A stretch of DNA of 27,728 bases from Amoeboradix gromovi (Eukaryota; Sanchytriomycota; Sanchytriomycetes; Sanchytriales; Sanchytriaceae). Within the stretch, counting starts at the first letter, position 1. Every line of letters starts with the position of its first letter. The notes beneath the pieces were generated by a model. That model did no database searches. It was not told where the DNA came from and saw nothing but the letters and a program-made list of their open reading frames with translations. Shown one piece after another: positions 18,683 through 26,481 of this stretch. The translations under genes and the position numbers were made by a program. The stretch spans positions 1 through 27,728 of the forward strand of contig JADGIF010000044.1 in the NCBI GenBank assembly GCA_018985225.1, written 5' to 3'.

Positions 18683-19290
18683 AGCTCGATTGTTCTCTTA
18701 AATATATCATTTATCGCGGATTTTTATGCATTTTTGTATAATTTCAAGACTTTTCCAGATTTTTCTAATAGCTCAAATACTCGATATTCTTCCTTTTCGC
18801 AAATGGTAAATGGAGTTAATAGATTTTATCCTGAATATGTCAATTCTAAATAAATAACTAGCAGGTACAGCATACATTCGTCTCAGACTGATAAGCTGGT
18901 CCAAATACGGAAATTTGATGCCATGCACAATATGCGGCACTCTAAAGAAAACCAATTTGGAGAGCTATTCATGTATATAGTGTCATTTGGAAGCGGACAT
19001 GGACCACATGGCACCAAGGAACAAATTCGATGCCATGTATGAGGTATGGTACTTTAAAGAAAACTAATTTAGAAACATACACATGTACAAAGTGTCATTT
19101 GAAGATAGGTAGAGATCATATGGCAGAAAGGAACATATACATCAAGTATCTGCATCCTTATTCAATCCCGCCTCAGGGCAGTGAAAGTGTGAGCGATCAC
19201 TGTAACGGAGATCTAGCATTGTCAGTTTCTCTGTGGAAACTCCCGATTTTCTGGGGAATCAGGACTTTTAATGAAAACGGGATCTCATTT
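18683..19290 (+). pseudogene. TnpB/Fanzor-like nuclease relic (family F1, copy A)
   Basis: Homologous to copy B from AGCTCGATTG onward. The segment coding for the 'FKERLKFK' helix is deleted, and the zinc-ribbon segment occurs twice in tandem (period 112 bp, units starting 18911 and 19023). Unit 1 reads CTICGTLKKTNLE then a stop inside the second Cys pair. Unit 2 reads CMRYGTLKKTNLETYTCTKC (second Cys of pair 1 changed to Tyr), then GRDHMAERNIYIKYLHPY, keeping the RuvC-III Asp. The downstream SIPPQGSESVSDHCNG is shared with copy B, so the C-terminal extension is a family trait. The frame runs on into the F2 repeat (GTPNIKT). Non-functional. Confidence 0.72.
18911..19134 (+). repeat. 112-bp tandem duplication of the zinc-ribbon segment
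   Basis: Two diverged direct copies, each running from AAATTTGATGCCATG / AAATTCGATGCCATG to the CATGGCACCAAGGAACA / CATATGGCAGAAAGGAACA region. They carry the Cys-pair and RDHMA coding segment. Differences between the units show the duplication is old. Confidence 0.7.
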
Positions 19291-19605
19291 GGGACACCAA
19301 ATATAAAAACTAGACGAACTCGTTTTTAAAGGTGCTCTATACGCAGGAAATGCTATCATTAATAAAAGATCTTCTATTATTCCAATTTTCTTTCATTGAT
19401 TGTATTCCTCTTTTCAAAATAAAACTAGAAGACCTTGCATCTCGTTCAAATATATGAGGTCTTTGAGGATCTAAGCAAAAGGTGCATCTTCTTAGACGGT
19501 ACTCTTTCTAGAGTCATTTTGTAATGTTATACTAACATCATTACTCTTATCTATTTCATTCTCACAGACACTACATTTCTTTGATTTACTGGTGTATGAA
19601 AGAGT
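19286..19605 (-). pseudogene. Fanzor1/TnpB-like nuclease relic (family F2, copy 2)
   Basis: On the minus strand this reads SYTSKSKKCSVCENEIDKSN (compare 'yTSKtCs.C'), then after a one-base frameshift near 19505, YRLRRCTFCLDPQRPHIFERD, then SSSFILKRGIQSMKENWNNR. It therefore contains both Cys pairs, the 'LRRC..C' strand and the RD motif of Fanzor zinc ribbons. A TGG-to-TAG change relative to copy 1 adds a stop near the end. The 220 bp of 19286-19505 match positions 1-222 inverted, visually around 90% (not computed). The 5' part is lost where the WD40 gene begins. Tail to tail with the F1 relic. Confidence 0.68.
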
Positions 19606-19787
19606 AAGAGAATAGCTGTACAGAATATTTATTTTTGAAATTTCGATACAAAAAGTTATTTATTTTCCTTTTATACTCGTCAACTCCGCAACTAGCTGAA
19701 TGTCCACTCGCCTCTTAAATCCATAAATTAATAAAGCTGAAATAATGTTCCAAGTTGTTACAGAAAGTTAGTCCAGTTTTATATTTG

Positions 19788-21600
19788 ATGTCTCATATGT
19801 TTCCTATTTTTTTGACCAACAAAACCCAATTATCCTTAGGGCTGGAATTTAAACCTAATAAAAAGAGGGAACTGTTTACCTTGATACCATATTCAACAAT
19901 CAAGTCGCATATGGAAGAAAATCCTTTAATCTCAGAATTTTTGCCACTAAAAGAAGAACTGAAGGACATAGTAGCTGATCTGGTGCTAATCAAAGACATA
20001 TATTGGACAAGCGGTCAAAATTTTATAATAACCAAAGACCTAACAAGAGGTGAGCCTTTGGTCGAAACTGAGATGATAAATGATGTCAAAGATGTGAAAG
20101 TTCAACAAGAGACAAAGCGTCACATTCGTAGTAGTAAATGGAAGTTGTCATCGGTGCAAGGCTCACCAACTCTTGAAGTCCATAAATTCCAACTATCTGC
20201 CATAAAATCTCAAGTTGTGTTGGATAAGAAGTCATTTATTTTTAACCAGAAACACTGTGGGTCCAAATCTCATGGCATCCAAGTTCAATCGAAGTTCACA
20301 AGTGTTAAAAAAGTCCAGTATGAAAATTCAACTTTATCAGAATCGAAAATACAAAGCATAACCTCAAGCGCAGGATTTTTAGAGTTCTGCAAGCAAGCAG
20401 AATCTGCAATCGAGACAGATTTGCAGTTTCAAAATCTAATAGACGCCACTCGAATTAAAAACTCAGATGTGTTTATAAGCAATAAAGAGAAGTTACTCGA
20501 CTTAACTTCATTTTCACTTGCAGATGATAGCACCGAGCGAAAAATGATTGCAACTTGCGTTAGATTTTTACCTGATAATCATGATAAGATAATATGCTCG
20601 TTTACTTTTTTAAATACATCAAAAGAGGATGAAATCATTTTATGTAAATGGAGCTCAAAAGACATTATCACACCAGAACAACAAGTGTTAGGAAGCATAG
20701 GAGTAACATCTTTTTGCATTTTCTGTAACCTGATAGTTTGTGGATATGAAAATGGATCATTAAAACTCTTTGATAAGGAAACGCTCGTGGAAAAAGAATA
20801 TTTAATTGACAAGCTGAACAAAAAGTCACCCATCGTGTATTTACATTATTTCAATTGGTGGATTACTGCGGTAGCTATGGATTGCTCTATCTCTTATTGG
20901 AAAATCCATGACACCCAAATTAAGTTAATTCACGAGGTAACAGTTACTGATGTAGACAAGTCCGAAGTTCCAATCCGTTTGCTTACATGCTGAGCACTGT
21001 AGCAACAACTTATTCCGTATAACAGAGGATTCTGGACTGGTTTACGATGCACTAGTGAATGATTCCACCACTGTATTTGTTAGTAATCAAATTAAACTAC
21101 CATTTCCAGTATCATTTACTACTGAGCATCCTTCCATCGATTCCTTAGTCTTAAATGGCTCATACCAGCTGTTAACATTTTATTCAGAAAACAAAGAAAT
21201 TCACAGAATATTTCAGAATTGTACATATGTTTGCGGTAAATGGTCTCCAAGCCGAGCTAACATCTTGTATTCGCTTACAAGCGATGGAAGCTTACATGTA
21301 TACGATTTGTTGCAAAACGATGAGCATCCAATCGAAATCAAAGCAGTTACGTCCTCAAGATTAGTAACGATGGATGTGTTGTTGCTAAATTTCAAGCAAT
21401 ATATAGCGATGGCAAGCCAGGACGGGTCCAGCTGTATACTTAAAATACCCCGGGAATTAAGCAAGGCATATCAAACCGATCTAATAGAATTTAAAGCATA
21501 TTTGTTGCGTATGATACAATCTAAAAATGAGCTGGCCCAATTAGAAGATCTACCAGCAAAGCCAGTCGTAAAGTGCAACCCCCATTTATACATCAAATAA
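19788..21600 (+). CDS. WD40 protein, possibly dynein-2 intermediate chain (spliced, one 19-nt intron)
   Basis: Exons 19788..20936 and 20956..21600 give 597 residues: an N-terminal ~230 residues without a known domain, then a WD40 propeller (about 260-570) with repeats such as FCNLIVCGYENGSLKLFD, HYFNWWITAVAMDCSISYWK and GKWSPSRANILYSLTSDGSLHVYDL. The splice join restores FQSVCLHAEHCSNNLFRITE followed by DSGLVYDA, the 'V....HP...N.F..GTEDGLVY' repeat typical of dynein intermediate chains. EFCKQAESAIETDL ahead of the propeller and a late ILYSLTSDGSLHVYDLLQ also fit; WDR60/DYNC2I1 is the closest family by pattern. If right, the organism builds cilia or flagella. Start is ATG 19788; an earlier ATG (19745) is stopped after eight codons. 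Confidence 0.6.
20937..20955 (+). other. 19-nt spliceosomal intron in the WD40 gene
   Basis: The sequence is GTAACAGTTACTGATGTAG (phase 0). It has GTA donor, CTGAT pentamer and GTAG acceptor. Removal joins two open frames and completes a WD repeat. Confidence 0.87.
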
Positions 21601-21756
21601 ATGATATGGAACCATTAAGTTTAGATTCTGGCGGGCAAAGACCTTGTTGCCTAACAATTTTTAAAACACATTTTCTTTAACTTACTCGTGTGCAATTTGC
21701 TGAGTTTGTTTTACACTCTCAAGTTGGCAGCGAAAGGATAAGAAGTAAAGGCGGAT

Positions 21757-22455
21757 TTATTCTAGATGAACTTTTAGGTCTTGAAGTATACATAGTAGCT
21801 CTTTCGAAGACAAGCATTGCCAATGTTTCCCGATAATCCATCTTATATCCGTTTTGATGTATTTCGCAAAATTAACAGATTGCCGGGCACTTAGTAAATC
21901 ATCGTCCTTGCTTTGAACAACAGTTATTTTATTCTCGCCAAAGTCAGTCAAAAACGTTGATGGTGATACATGCGAGTAAAGTGCCTCGGAATTTCCAAAA
22001 CATTGTTCTATAAAGTCAATGTAGCTTGGGTACTCATTGATCAGATCAGGTATATCATAAATTCCCTCAATGCAGCATATATGCTTGATCTTGCTAAAGA
22101 CTTTGTATTCAATTTTTTGGCCATAATAATCTTTGATTTCATGTTGTTTTTGTATTGCAAAGAGACAAAGCGCTAATTGGCACCCGCAACTATGCCCGAT
22201 AATAAGTAACTCCTTGCCATATTTTATATGCAGTTTGTTTAGAGCATGTATTAGATCTCGGACCTGCTGTCCCCACTTGATCCCATCGACGCAGAGGCTA
22301 TAACTCGGAATGGCACAATATTTAAAAACGGATGCCACAATTGCTCCAAAAAACTCATATTCAATTGGACTACCTGACCTCCACGCTCCACCATGTAGAA
22401 CTACTGCTAGGATATCGCTCATTTCGGTATCTCCCATTTCTAGCATAAGGGACAT
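21757..22455 (-). CDS. BNA7: Kynurenine formamidase (Bna7-like alpha/beta hydrolase)
   Basis: A 232-residue alpha/beta hydrolase likely to hydrolyse N-formylkynurenine to kynurenine in tryptophan breakdown and de novo NAD synthesis. Motifs: oxyanion-hole LHGGAW (about 20-25), nucleophile elbow IIGHSCG with Ser89, an acid in QSKDDDLLS (about 183-191) and a late His in GKHWQC. The HGGAW and GHS(A/C)G pairing with a size near 230-260 aa matches Bna7/arylformamidase, though related small esterases share it. ATG 22455; a second Met at residue 4 is possible. Convergent with the WD40 gene, 156 bp apart. Confidence 0.75.
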   Translation of the reverse strand: MSLMLEMGDTEMSDILAVVLHGGAWRSGSPIEYEFFGAIVASVFKYCAIPSYSLCVDGIKWGQQVRDLIHALNKLHIKYGKELLIIGHSCGCQLALCLFAIQKQHEIKDYYGQKIEYKVFSKIKHICCIEGIYDIPDLINEYPSYIDFIEQCFGNSEALYSHVSPSTFLTDFGENKITVVQSKDDDLLSARQSVNFAKYIKTDIRWIIGKHWQCLSSKELLCILQDLKVHLE

Positions 22456-22860
22456 GCTCTGTGAATAGTAGAACTAGAGGGGCAGAGTGGATGTCAAAAA
22501 TAAATAGAGATGTGCAGTTGGAGGATGTTTTGTAAGATTAGTATATGGTTACTATTTGTCTCTTTTTACATAGAGTTTTGTTGGCACCATCATCTTCTGG
22601 CATATTTCTTTACAGAGCAGTATGTATATACTGATTATTGAAACTAGCCAAACCAGTCATATTCCCAATCTTATGAACACCAATGAAAACTGATTACACA
22701 GCTTACAAAGAGACTCAAAGTTTATTCATCATAAATGAAGCTTATTCCATTTTTAATTCCACATTTGCATTCATTCCACTAAAGTGGTACTCACGCTTTC
22801 ATTACTCTGAGACTTGACTGCAGGTGAGACTAGAGAATAGTAGTTAAGATTAAAGGGTGT
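22456..22860. other. 405-bp spacer, nothing recognised
   Basis: Stretch between the BNA7 start and CDC8 stop. No open frame of note, no RNA gene. It must hold the BNA7 promoter and CDC8 3' end. Confidence 0.4.
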
Positions 22861-23415
22861 TCATTTATTGATAAAGTCTACTGCTTTGTTAAACACCTCT
22901 TCAAGAGATTGAGTGGCATCAATAATACACCACTCCTCAGTTATCAAAGACTTGAATGAATCAGTAACCAATTCCAGAAATTGTTGCTTTTCATAGAGCT
23001 CATCTCCGAAGCCTTTACGAGCCGCGCTGGTTTTTGCTGAGAGATCCAAGTAAATTATTTTGTCGGGAATTATCAATCCTTGTTCCACGTTGGAGCACCA
23101 TTTGCTGTCTATTCCCTGGGCAACACTGTAAGCGATCCCACTATAAATATATCTATCTAAAACAACATCTCGCGTCATTAGCATTGTTTTAATTTCTTCT
23201 TGTAGTTCCCATCTATTGGCTGTGAACAATAAATGCAGCGCTTTTTTATCTTTAATTTCCAATTCTTTTGTTAACACCTTGTTAATTAACTGTCCGATAT
23301 CTGTTGATCTGTTTGGAAATCCTGACTTGTGACATTGGTAATGCGTAGTCAGTCTAGTTACCAAAGTAGATTTACCAGATCGATCGATTCCCTCAACGAC
23401 AATCAGTTTTCCCAT
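22861..23415 (-). CDS. CDC8: Thymidylate kinase Cdc8
   Basis: A 184-residue dTMP kinase (dTMP + ATP to dTDP + ADP), essential for DNA precursor synthesis. Motifs: P-loop VEGIDRSGKSTL (about 7-18), SGFPNRSTDIGQLIN with the FP(N/D)R substrate motif (about 31-45), LLFTANRWE, the catalytic DR(Y) segment VLDRYIYSGIAYS (about 87-99) and the lid segment RKGFGDELYEKQQF. The order and length match eukaryotic Cdc8/DTYMK. Two-base-pair changes typical of decay are absent. TGA stop; no intron. Confidence 0.93.
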   Translation of the reverse strand: MGKLIVVEGIDRSGKSTLVTRLTTHYQCHKSGFPNRSTDIGQLINKVLTKELEIKDKKALHLLFTANRWELQEEIKTMLMTRDVVLDRYIYSGIAYSVAQGIDSKWCSNVEQGLIIPDKIIYLDLSAKTSAARKGFGDELYEKQQFLELVTDSFKSLITEEWCIIDATQSLEEVFNKAVDFINK

Positions 23416-23989
23416 TGTTAGAATAATTTAAAACGTTTTCTTAACTGTAAAAATAGAAAGCTATCACATCAGAAATTAATAGAAGTAGAAAATTGTAAAG
23501 CTATAATGTATCCAATGAGGCGCCTTTATCATGAACACTCAGAATTGACTTTTCAGTTAGTTATGGCTCTGACACTGCACCCAGAATGAATGCAGAAGTC
23601 TAAACAAGCTGCTATTTCGGATAGCTATGTATGTAGTCTTACTATTAAATTTTGGTATTATGCGTCAAACGGTCTTCAGACTCAACTTCGAACGCATCAC
23701 ACAAAAGGATCCTATACTAGGAACTAACTGATGTCTCTCGTCGCAAGAAATATTCCTGTACCTGACTGTATACATTAAAGAGTCTTTGCTGCTCCTCAAA
23801 AGAGAACATCGTACATGCGAGAGTTTGGTAAAATTAACAAAGTTTACACAGACTCATTAAGCGCGTGAAGGATTTAGGGAAGGCTAGGAGAAGAAGACAT
23901 CAAATGTCCCACAAAGAAGTACTATTTTATGCATTTGCTAGCGCTCAATAAAAGTGAATAATAATCAATTGTCAAGTTAATTAGTCAAA
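23416..23989. other. Gene-free stretch upstream of F1 copy C
   Basis: All frames are interrupted and no motif was recognised. It holds the CDC8 promoter at its left end. The rest may be degraded 5' sequence of the F1 element whose fragment follows. Confidence 0.35.
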
Positions 23990-24095
23990 ATATGGCTAAA
24001 ATGCTATGTTACTCATTTAAAGAGCGCTTGAAGCTCAAGCGTAAAATGGAAGAAAGGCATTGATGGAGTGTAATGAAACGTGTAGTCCAAAAAGG
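23990..24095 (+). pseudogene. TnpB/Fanzor-like nuclease relic (family F1, copy C)
   Basis: About 100 bp aligned to copy B: it codes MAKMLCYSFKERLKLKRKM, then after a frameshift the segment equivalent to VECNEAFTSQ (here CNETCSPK). This corresponds to the helix before the zinc ribbon. The homology stops just before the Cys pairs. Fragment only. Confidence 0.6.
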
Positions 24096-24277
24096 ACAAT
24101 GATCGATGAGTATTTGCTTAAAAATAGTGAACGACCATGTTGGTAGAGAATGATGATGATGCAACTATTAAGCCTAATTCTAGCTAGTGATTTATGTGGT
24201 ACTTCCGTTAAATGTGTTCTATACTTGTACGATGGGTATGCTGAAGTGTGAAGTATAACTAACAATTTATTTTCTAG

Positions 24278-25420
24278 TTATTCTATGTAATCAACTCGTA
24301 TGTTCTTCCATTTAGTTAAACAGCAAAGCAAAACAGTGTCTCCATTGGTGTCTGCATTGTTTAACGCCTCTAGTAGTGTTAGATTCTCGTTGATAATCCT
24401 AAATTTCCAACAGCTTTCTCTTAAACCCATCATATCATAATAGGTATAAATATTACTCAGCTTGTCACATTTAAACATCACTGTATAATGGCTATCATAA
24501 TGGAGTATCCAAATGGGAAATTTGGGCGACTGCAAGCAATTGCCTACCATATGCTCAATTGGAGTTAAAAACCCGATGTCGCTCTGAACGGTCATGCCCT
24601 GAAGCCCCAATTCATCGGCGTCTAGTTGATCTAACGTATCCATGATAGCTCTACCGGTTAGCATTAAATTAACCACACTTTGTGTTCCGTATGCATTTTC
24701 ATCGTTGTCTATTAGGGGACCATTACCGTTAAGGTCTGAGGTAACTGAATCCAAGCCCCTGCTTAAGACACAGCTGTATATAACGGACAGAACAGCATGG
24801 AATGATGTCTTGATTGTGTTGCCTTTGAATAAACTGATGTTTAAAAGAATAAAATCAACCAAGTCAGACATGTCAACCAGTAAATCAAATCTTGCAAACT
24901 CATATATCTCCATGTATTCAGAGATTCCATCGTACTTTTCAATGTTGATGCTGTTATTGTTAAACAGAGCCAACTTGACTATTTGAGAGTTGCTAGCACA
25001 TTTCCATAGCACATCTGCGAGGCCATATGCAAATGCTCTGTATAGCTGGTCATCTGAAGGCTTCAATGAAGGAACCTCGTTTAAGATTTCTACCACGTCA
25101 AAGCACTCAAACTCAGAGAATAATAGATGTTTAAATAAATATGCATTCATACTAGCTAATACCGTGCATGGACCACCCTTCTTCTGCATGAAGCCAAAAT
25201 TGCAATGCCGGTTAACTTGAAAGCCTTTGTTTTTCCAGTTGTTGGGGATTGATCGATTTTCATCACCGAATACGGTTCTTTTCAGAGATTGCAGCTCTTG
25301 CTTGTTAATTGGATATCCCAATACCTTATTAGGAAGAATTTCGGGAGAATGCGGTGCGCTTTTTGACAACTTCAAATTCATAGTTTCAACTCTAAAAGTC
25401 TCCAGAACCTGTAAAACCAT
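24278..25420 (-). CDS. MINDY-3/4-type K48 deubiquitinase
   Basis: A 380-residue protein of the MINDY (FAM188/FAM63) cysteine protease family, which trims K48-linked ubiquitin chains. Catalytic elements: GFMQKKGGPCTVLASMNAYL with oxyanion Gln79 and nucleophile Cys85, and YDSHYTVMFKC with His311. Further family pattern: VVNLMLTGRAIMDTLDQLD, then GMTVQSDIGFLTPIEHM, then SPKFPIWILH, which follows MINDY-3/-4 ('LLLTGKA...SDIGFLSLFEH...P.FPIWV') rather than the MINDY-1/2 group that includes yeast Miy1. No EF-hand insertion or accessory domain is seen, so this is a minimal catalytic core. ATG 25420, TAA stop, no intron. Confidence 0.85.
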   Translation of the reverse strand: MVLQVLETFRVETMNLKLSKSAPHSPEILPNKVLGYPINKQELQSLKRTVFGDENRSIPNNWKNKGFQVNRHCNFGFMQKKGGPCTVLASMNAYLFKHLLFSEFECFDVVEILNEVPSLKPSDDQLYRAFAYGLADVLWKCASNSQIVKLALFNNNSINIEKYDGISEYMEIYEFARFDLLVDMSDLVDFILLNISLFKGNTIKTSFHAVLSVIYSCVLSRGLDSVTSDLNGNGPLIDNDENAYGTQSVVNLMLTGRAIMDTLDQLDADELGLQGMTVQSDIGFLTPIEHMVGNCLQSPKFPIWILHYDSHYTVMFKCDKLSNIYTYYDMMGLRESCWKFRIINENLTLLEALNNADTNGDTVLLCCLTKWKNIRVDYIE

Positions 25421-25539
25421 AACTTCAACTCTTCAGTATCTCTAGAACACGATTATATGATACCGAAATATGCTAGATTCCATAGAATTACATCAATATT
25501 GTCGTGAAAGCTACGGATACTGCATTGCAAGCGATTGAA

Positions 25540-25767
25540 ATGGGATATTATGGTACTCCATCGGGACGTTTTCTTTTTAAAGTTCTTTCTTTTTGTAAGA
25601 GTGCGATTAGTGTGAATTTACTTTTTTCGGTAATCATGATTCTCCATTTTCGTTTTGTAAACACGAGCAATAAGAAGTTGAGCTGTACAATTGTTGTAGA
25701 AGAGAATGGGTTTATTGTACGCAGTAACTACTGCACATCTTCAGAAACTCAAACAAGCAGTGTCTAA
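25540..25767 (+). CDS. Hypothetical small membrane protein, possibly 5' half of a broken or spliced gene
   Basis: A 75-codon frame from ATG 25540: MGYYGTPSGRFLFKVLSFCK, then a hydrophobic stretch (SAISVNLLFSVIMILHF), then a beta-like segment (KLSCTIVVEENGFIV). The open frame extends upstream to about 25486 without an ATG. GRFLFK-hydrophobic faintly recalls the first membrane segment of small mitochondrial assembly proteins such as TMEM70/TMEM223, not enough to name it. It ends at TAA 25764, and another open frame continues out of phase to TGA 25970, overlapping the ACBD start. A real gene is possible but unproven. Confidence 0.3.
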   Translation: MGYYGTPSGRFLFKVLSFCKSAISVNLLFSVIMILHFRFVNTSNKKLSCTIVVEENGFIVRSNYCTSSETQTSSV

Positions 25768-25939
25768 CATTAGAAACAAACTCTGAGTTTAATAGAATTT
25801 GTAAGGTTTTCTTACTTTTGAATAAGTACTTTAGTACGGTTCATGATTTTCTTTCGGTATCTGCAGAATCTGTCCCATATCTAGAATTCAAAAACCATGT
25901 CCCGATTGTTTCAGTTGGATTTCATCTTTCTCATCCCAG

Positions 25940-26437
25940 ATGCAATTTGAGCAAGCTGCAGAGCTTATGAATGCATGTCCATCAGAAGTACAAATTAGCA
26001 CGGAGGAGAGACTTTTGTTATATGCCTATTTTAAACAAAGCACTTTGGGAGATAACGTAGGAACTAGACCATCGTTTTATCAGGTGGTGGAGCGAGCAAA
26101 ACATGATGCGTACTATGAGCTGAAAGGAACAGACATAGACGAATCAAAGTCTAGATATGTTAAATTAGCAAGAACTATTTTAGAACGCGTAAAACATGAA
26201 TATCCATTAATAGCCCAACAATTAAGCGTGTTATCTCAAGAGACTGAAATAGAAAATAACCATGAGTCCTCAGAAAACCAGAGGAATTTATCTCTTCAGC
26301 TGGTCAACCAAAATAAGTCCCTGACGATTCAGTTGAAATGGCTCAAGAGACTATCCATTGTTCTATTTTTAATAATAGTTTTCCAACTGAAGGTTCCTTT
26401 TAGAAAAATACTCCAAGTTTATTTTAATAAAAAATAA
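25940..26437 (+). CDS. Membrane-anchored acyl-CoA-binding (ACB) domain protein
   Basis: A 165-residue protein with an ACB domain at about 1-95 (FEQAAELMNACPSEVQISTE, LLLYAYFKQSTLGDNVGTRP, FYQVVERAKHDAYYELKGTD, KSRYVKLARTILERVK). It keeps the family's 'L.lYa.yKQat.Gd....rP......a..KwdAw..lkg.s...A...Yv' pattern, with the usual Trp replaced by His in KHDAYY. A polar linker and a C-terminal transmembrane helix (WLKRLSIVLFLIIVFQL) with a basic tail follow. This architecture matches ACBD4/5-like tail-anchored proteins of peroxisome/ER contact sites. Soluble ACBP lacks the anchor. CDC7 starts 45 bp downstream on the same strand. Confidence 0.82.
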   Translation: MQFEQAAELMNACPSEVQISTEERLLLYAYFKQSTLGDNVGTRPSFYQVVERAKHDAYYELKGTDIDESKSRYVKLARTILERVKHEYPLIAQQLSVLSQETEIENNHESSENQRNLSLQLVNQNKSLTIQLKWLKRLSIVLFLIIVFQLKVPFRKILQVYFNKK

Positions 26438-26481
26438 TTCAATTTAATTTATCACTTCCTGTCCCGAGTTTGAATCTTCAA

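Noticed and set aside
20971-20998. Alternative 28-nt intron (GTTCCA...CTGAG) in the WD40 gene
   Set aside because: The 19-nt site 20937-20955 fits the shared consensus and restores a better WD repeat.
21606-21832. Small plus-strand frame (MEPLSLDSGGQRPCC... stop, then LTRVQFAEFVLHSQ...) after the WD40 gene
   Set aside because: An in-frame TAA separates the parts, no consensus intron removes it, and the second part is largely BNA7 antisense.
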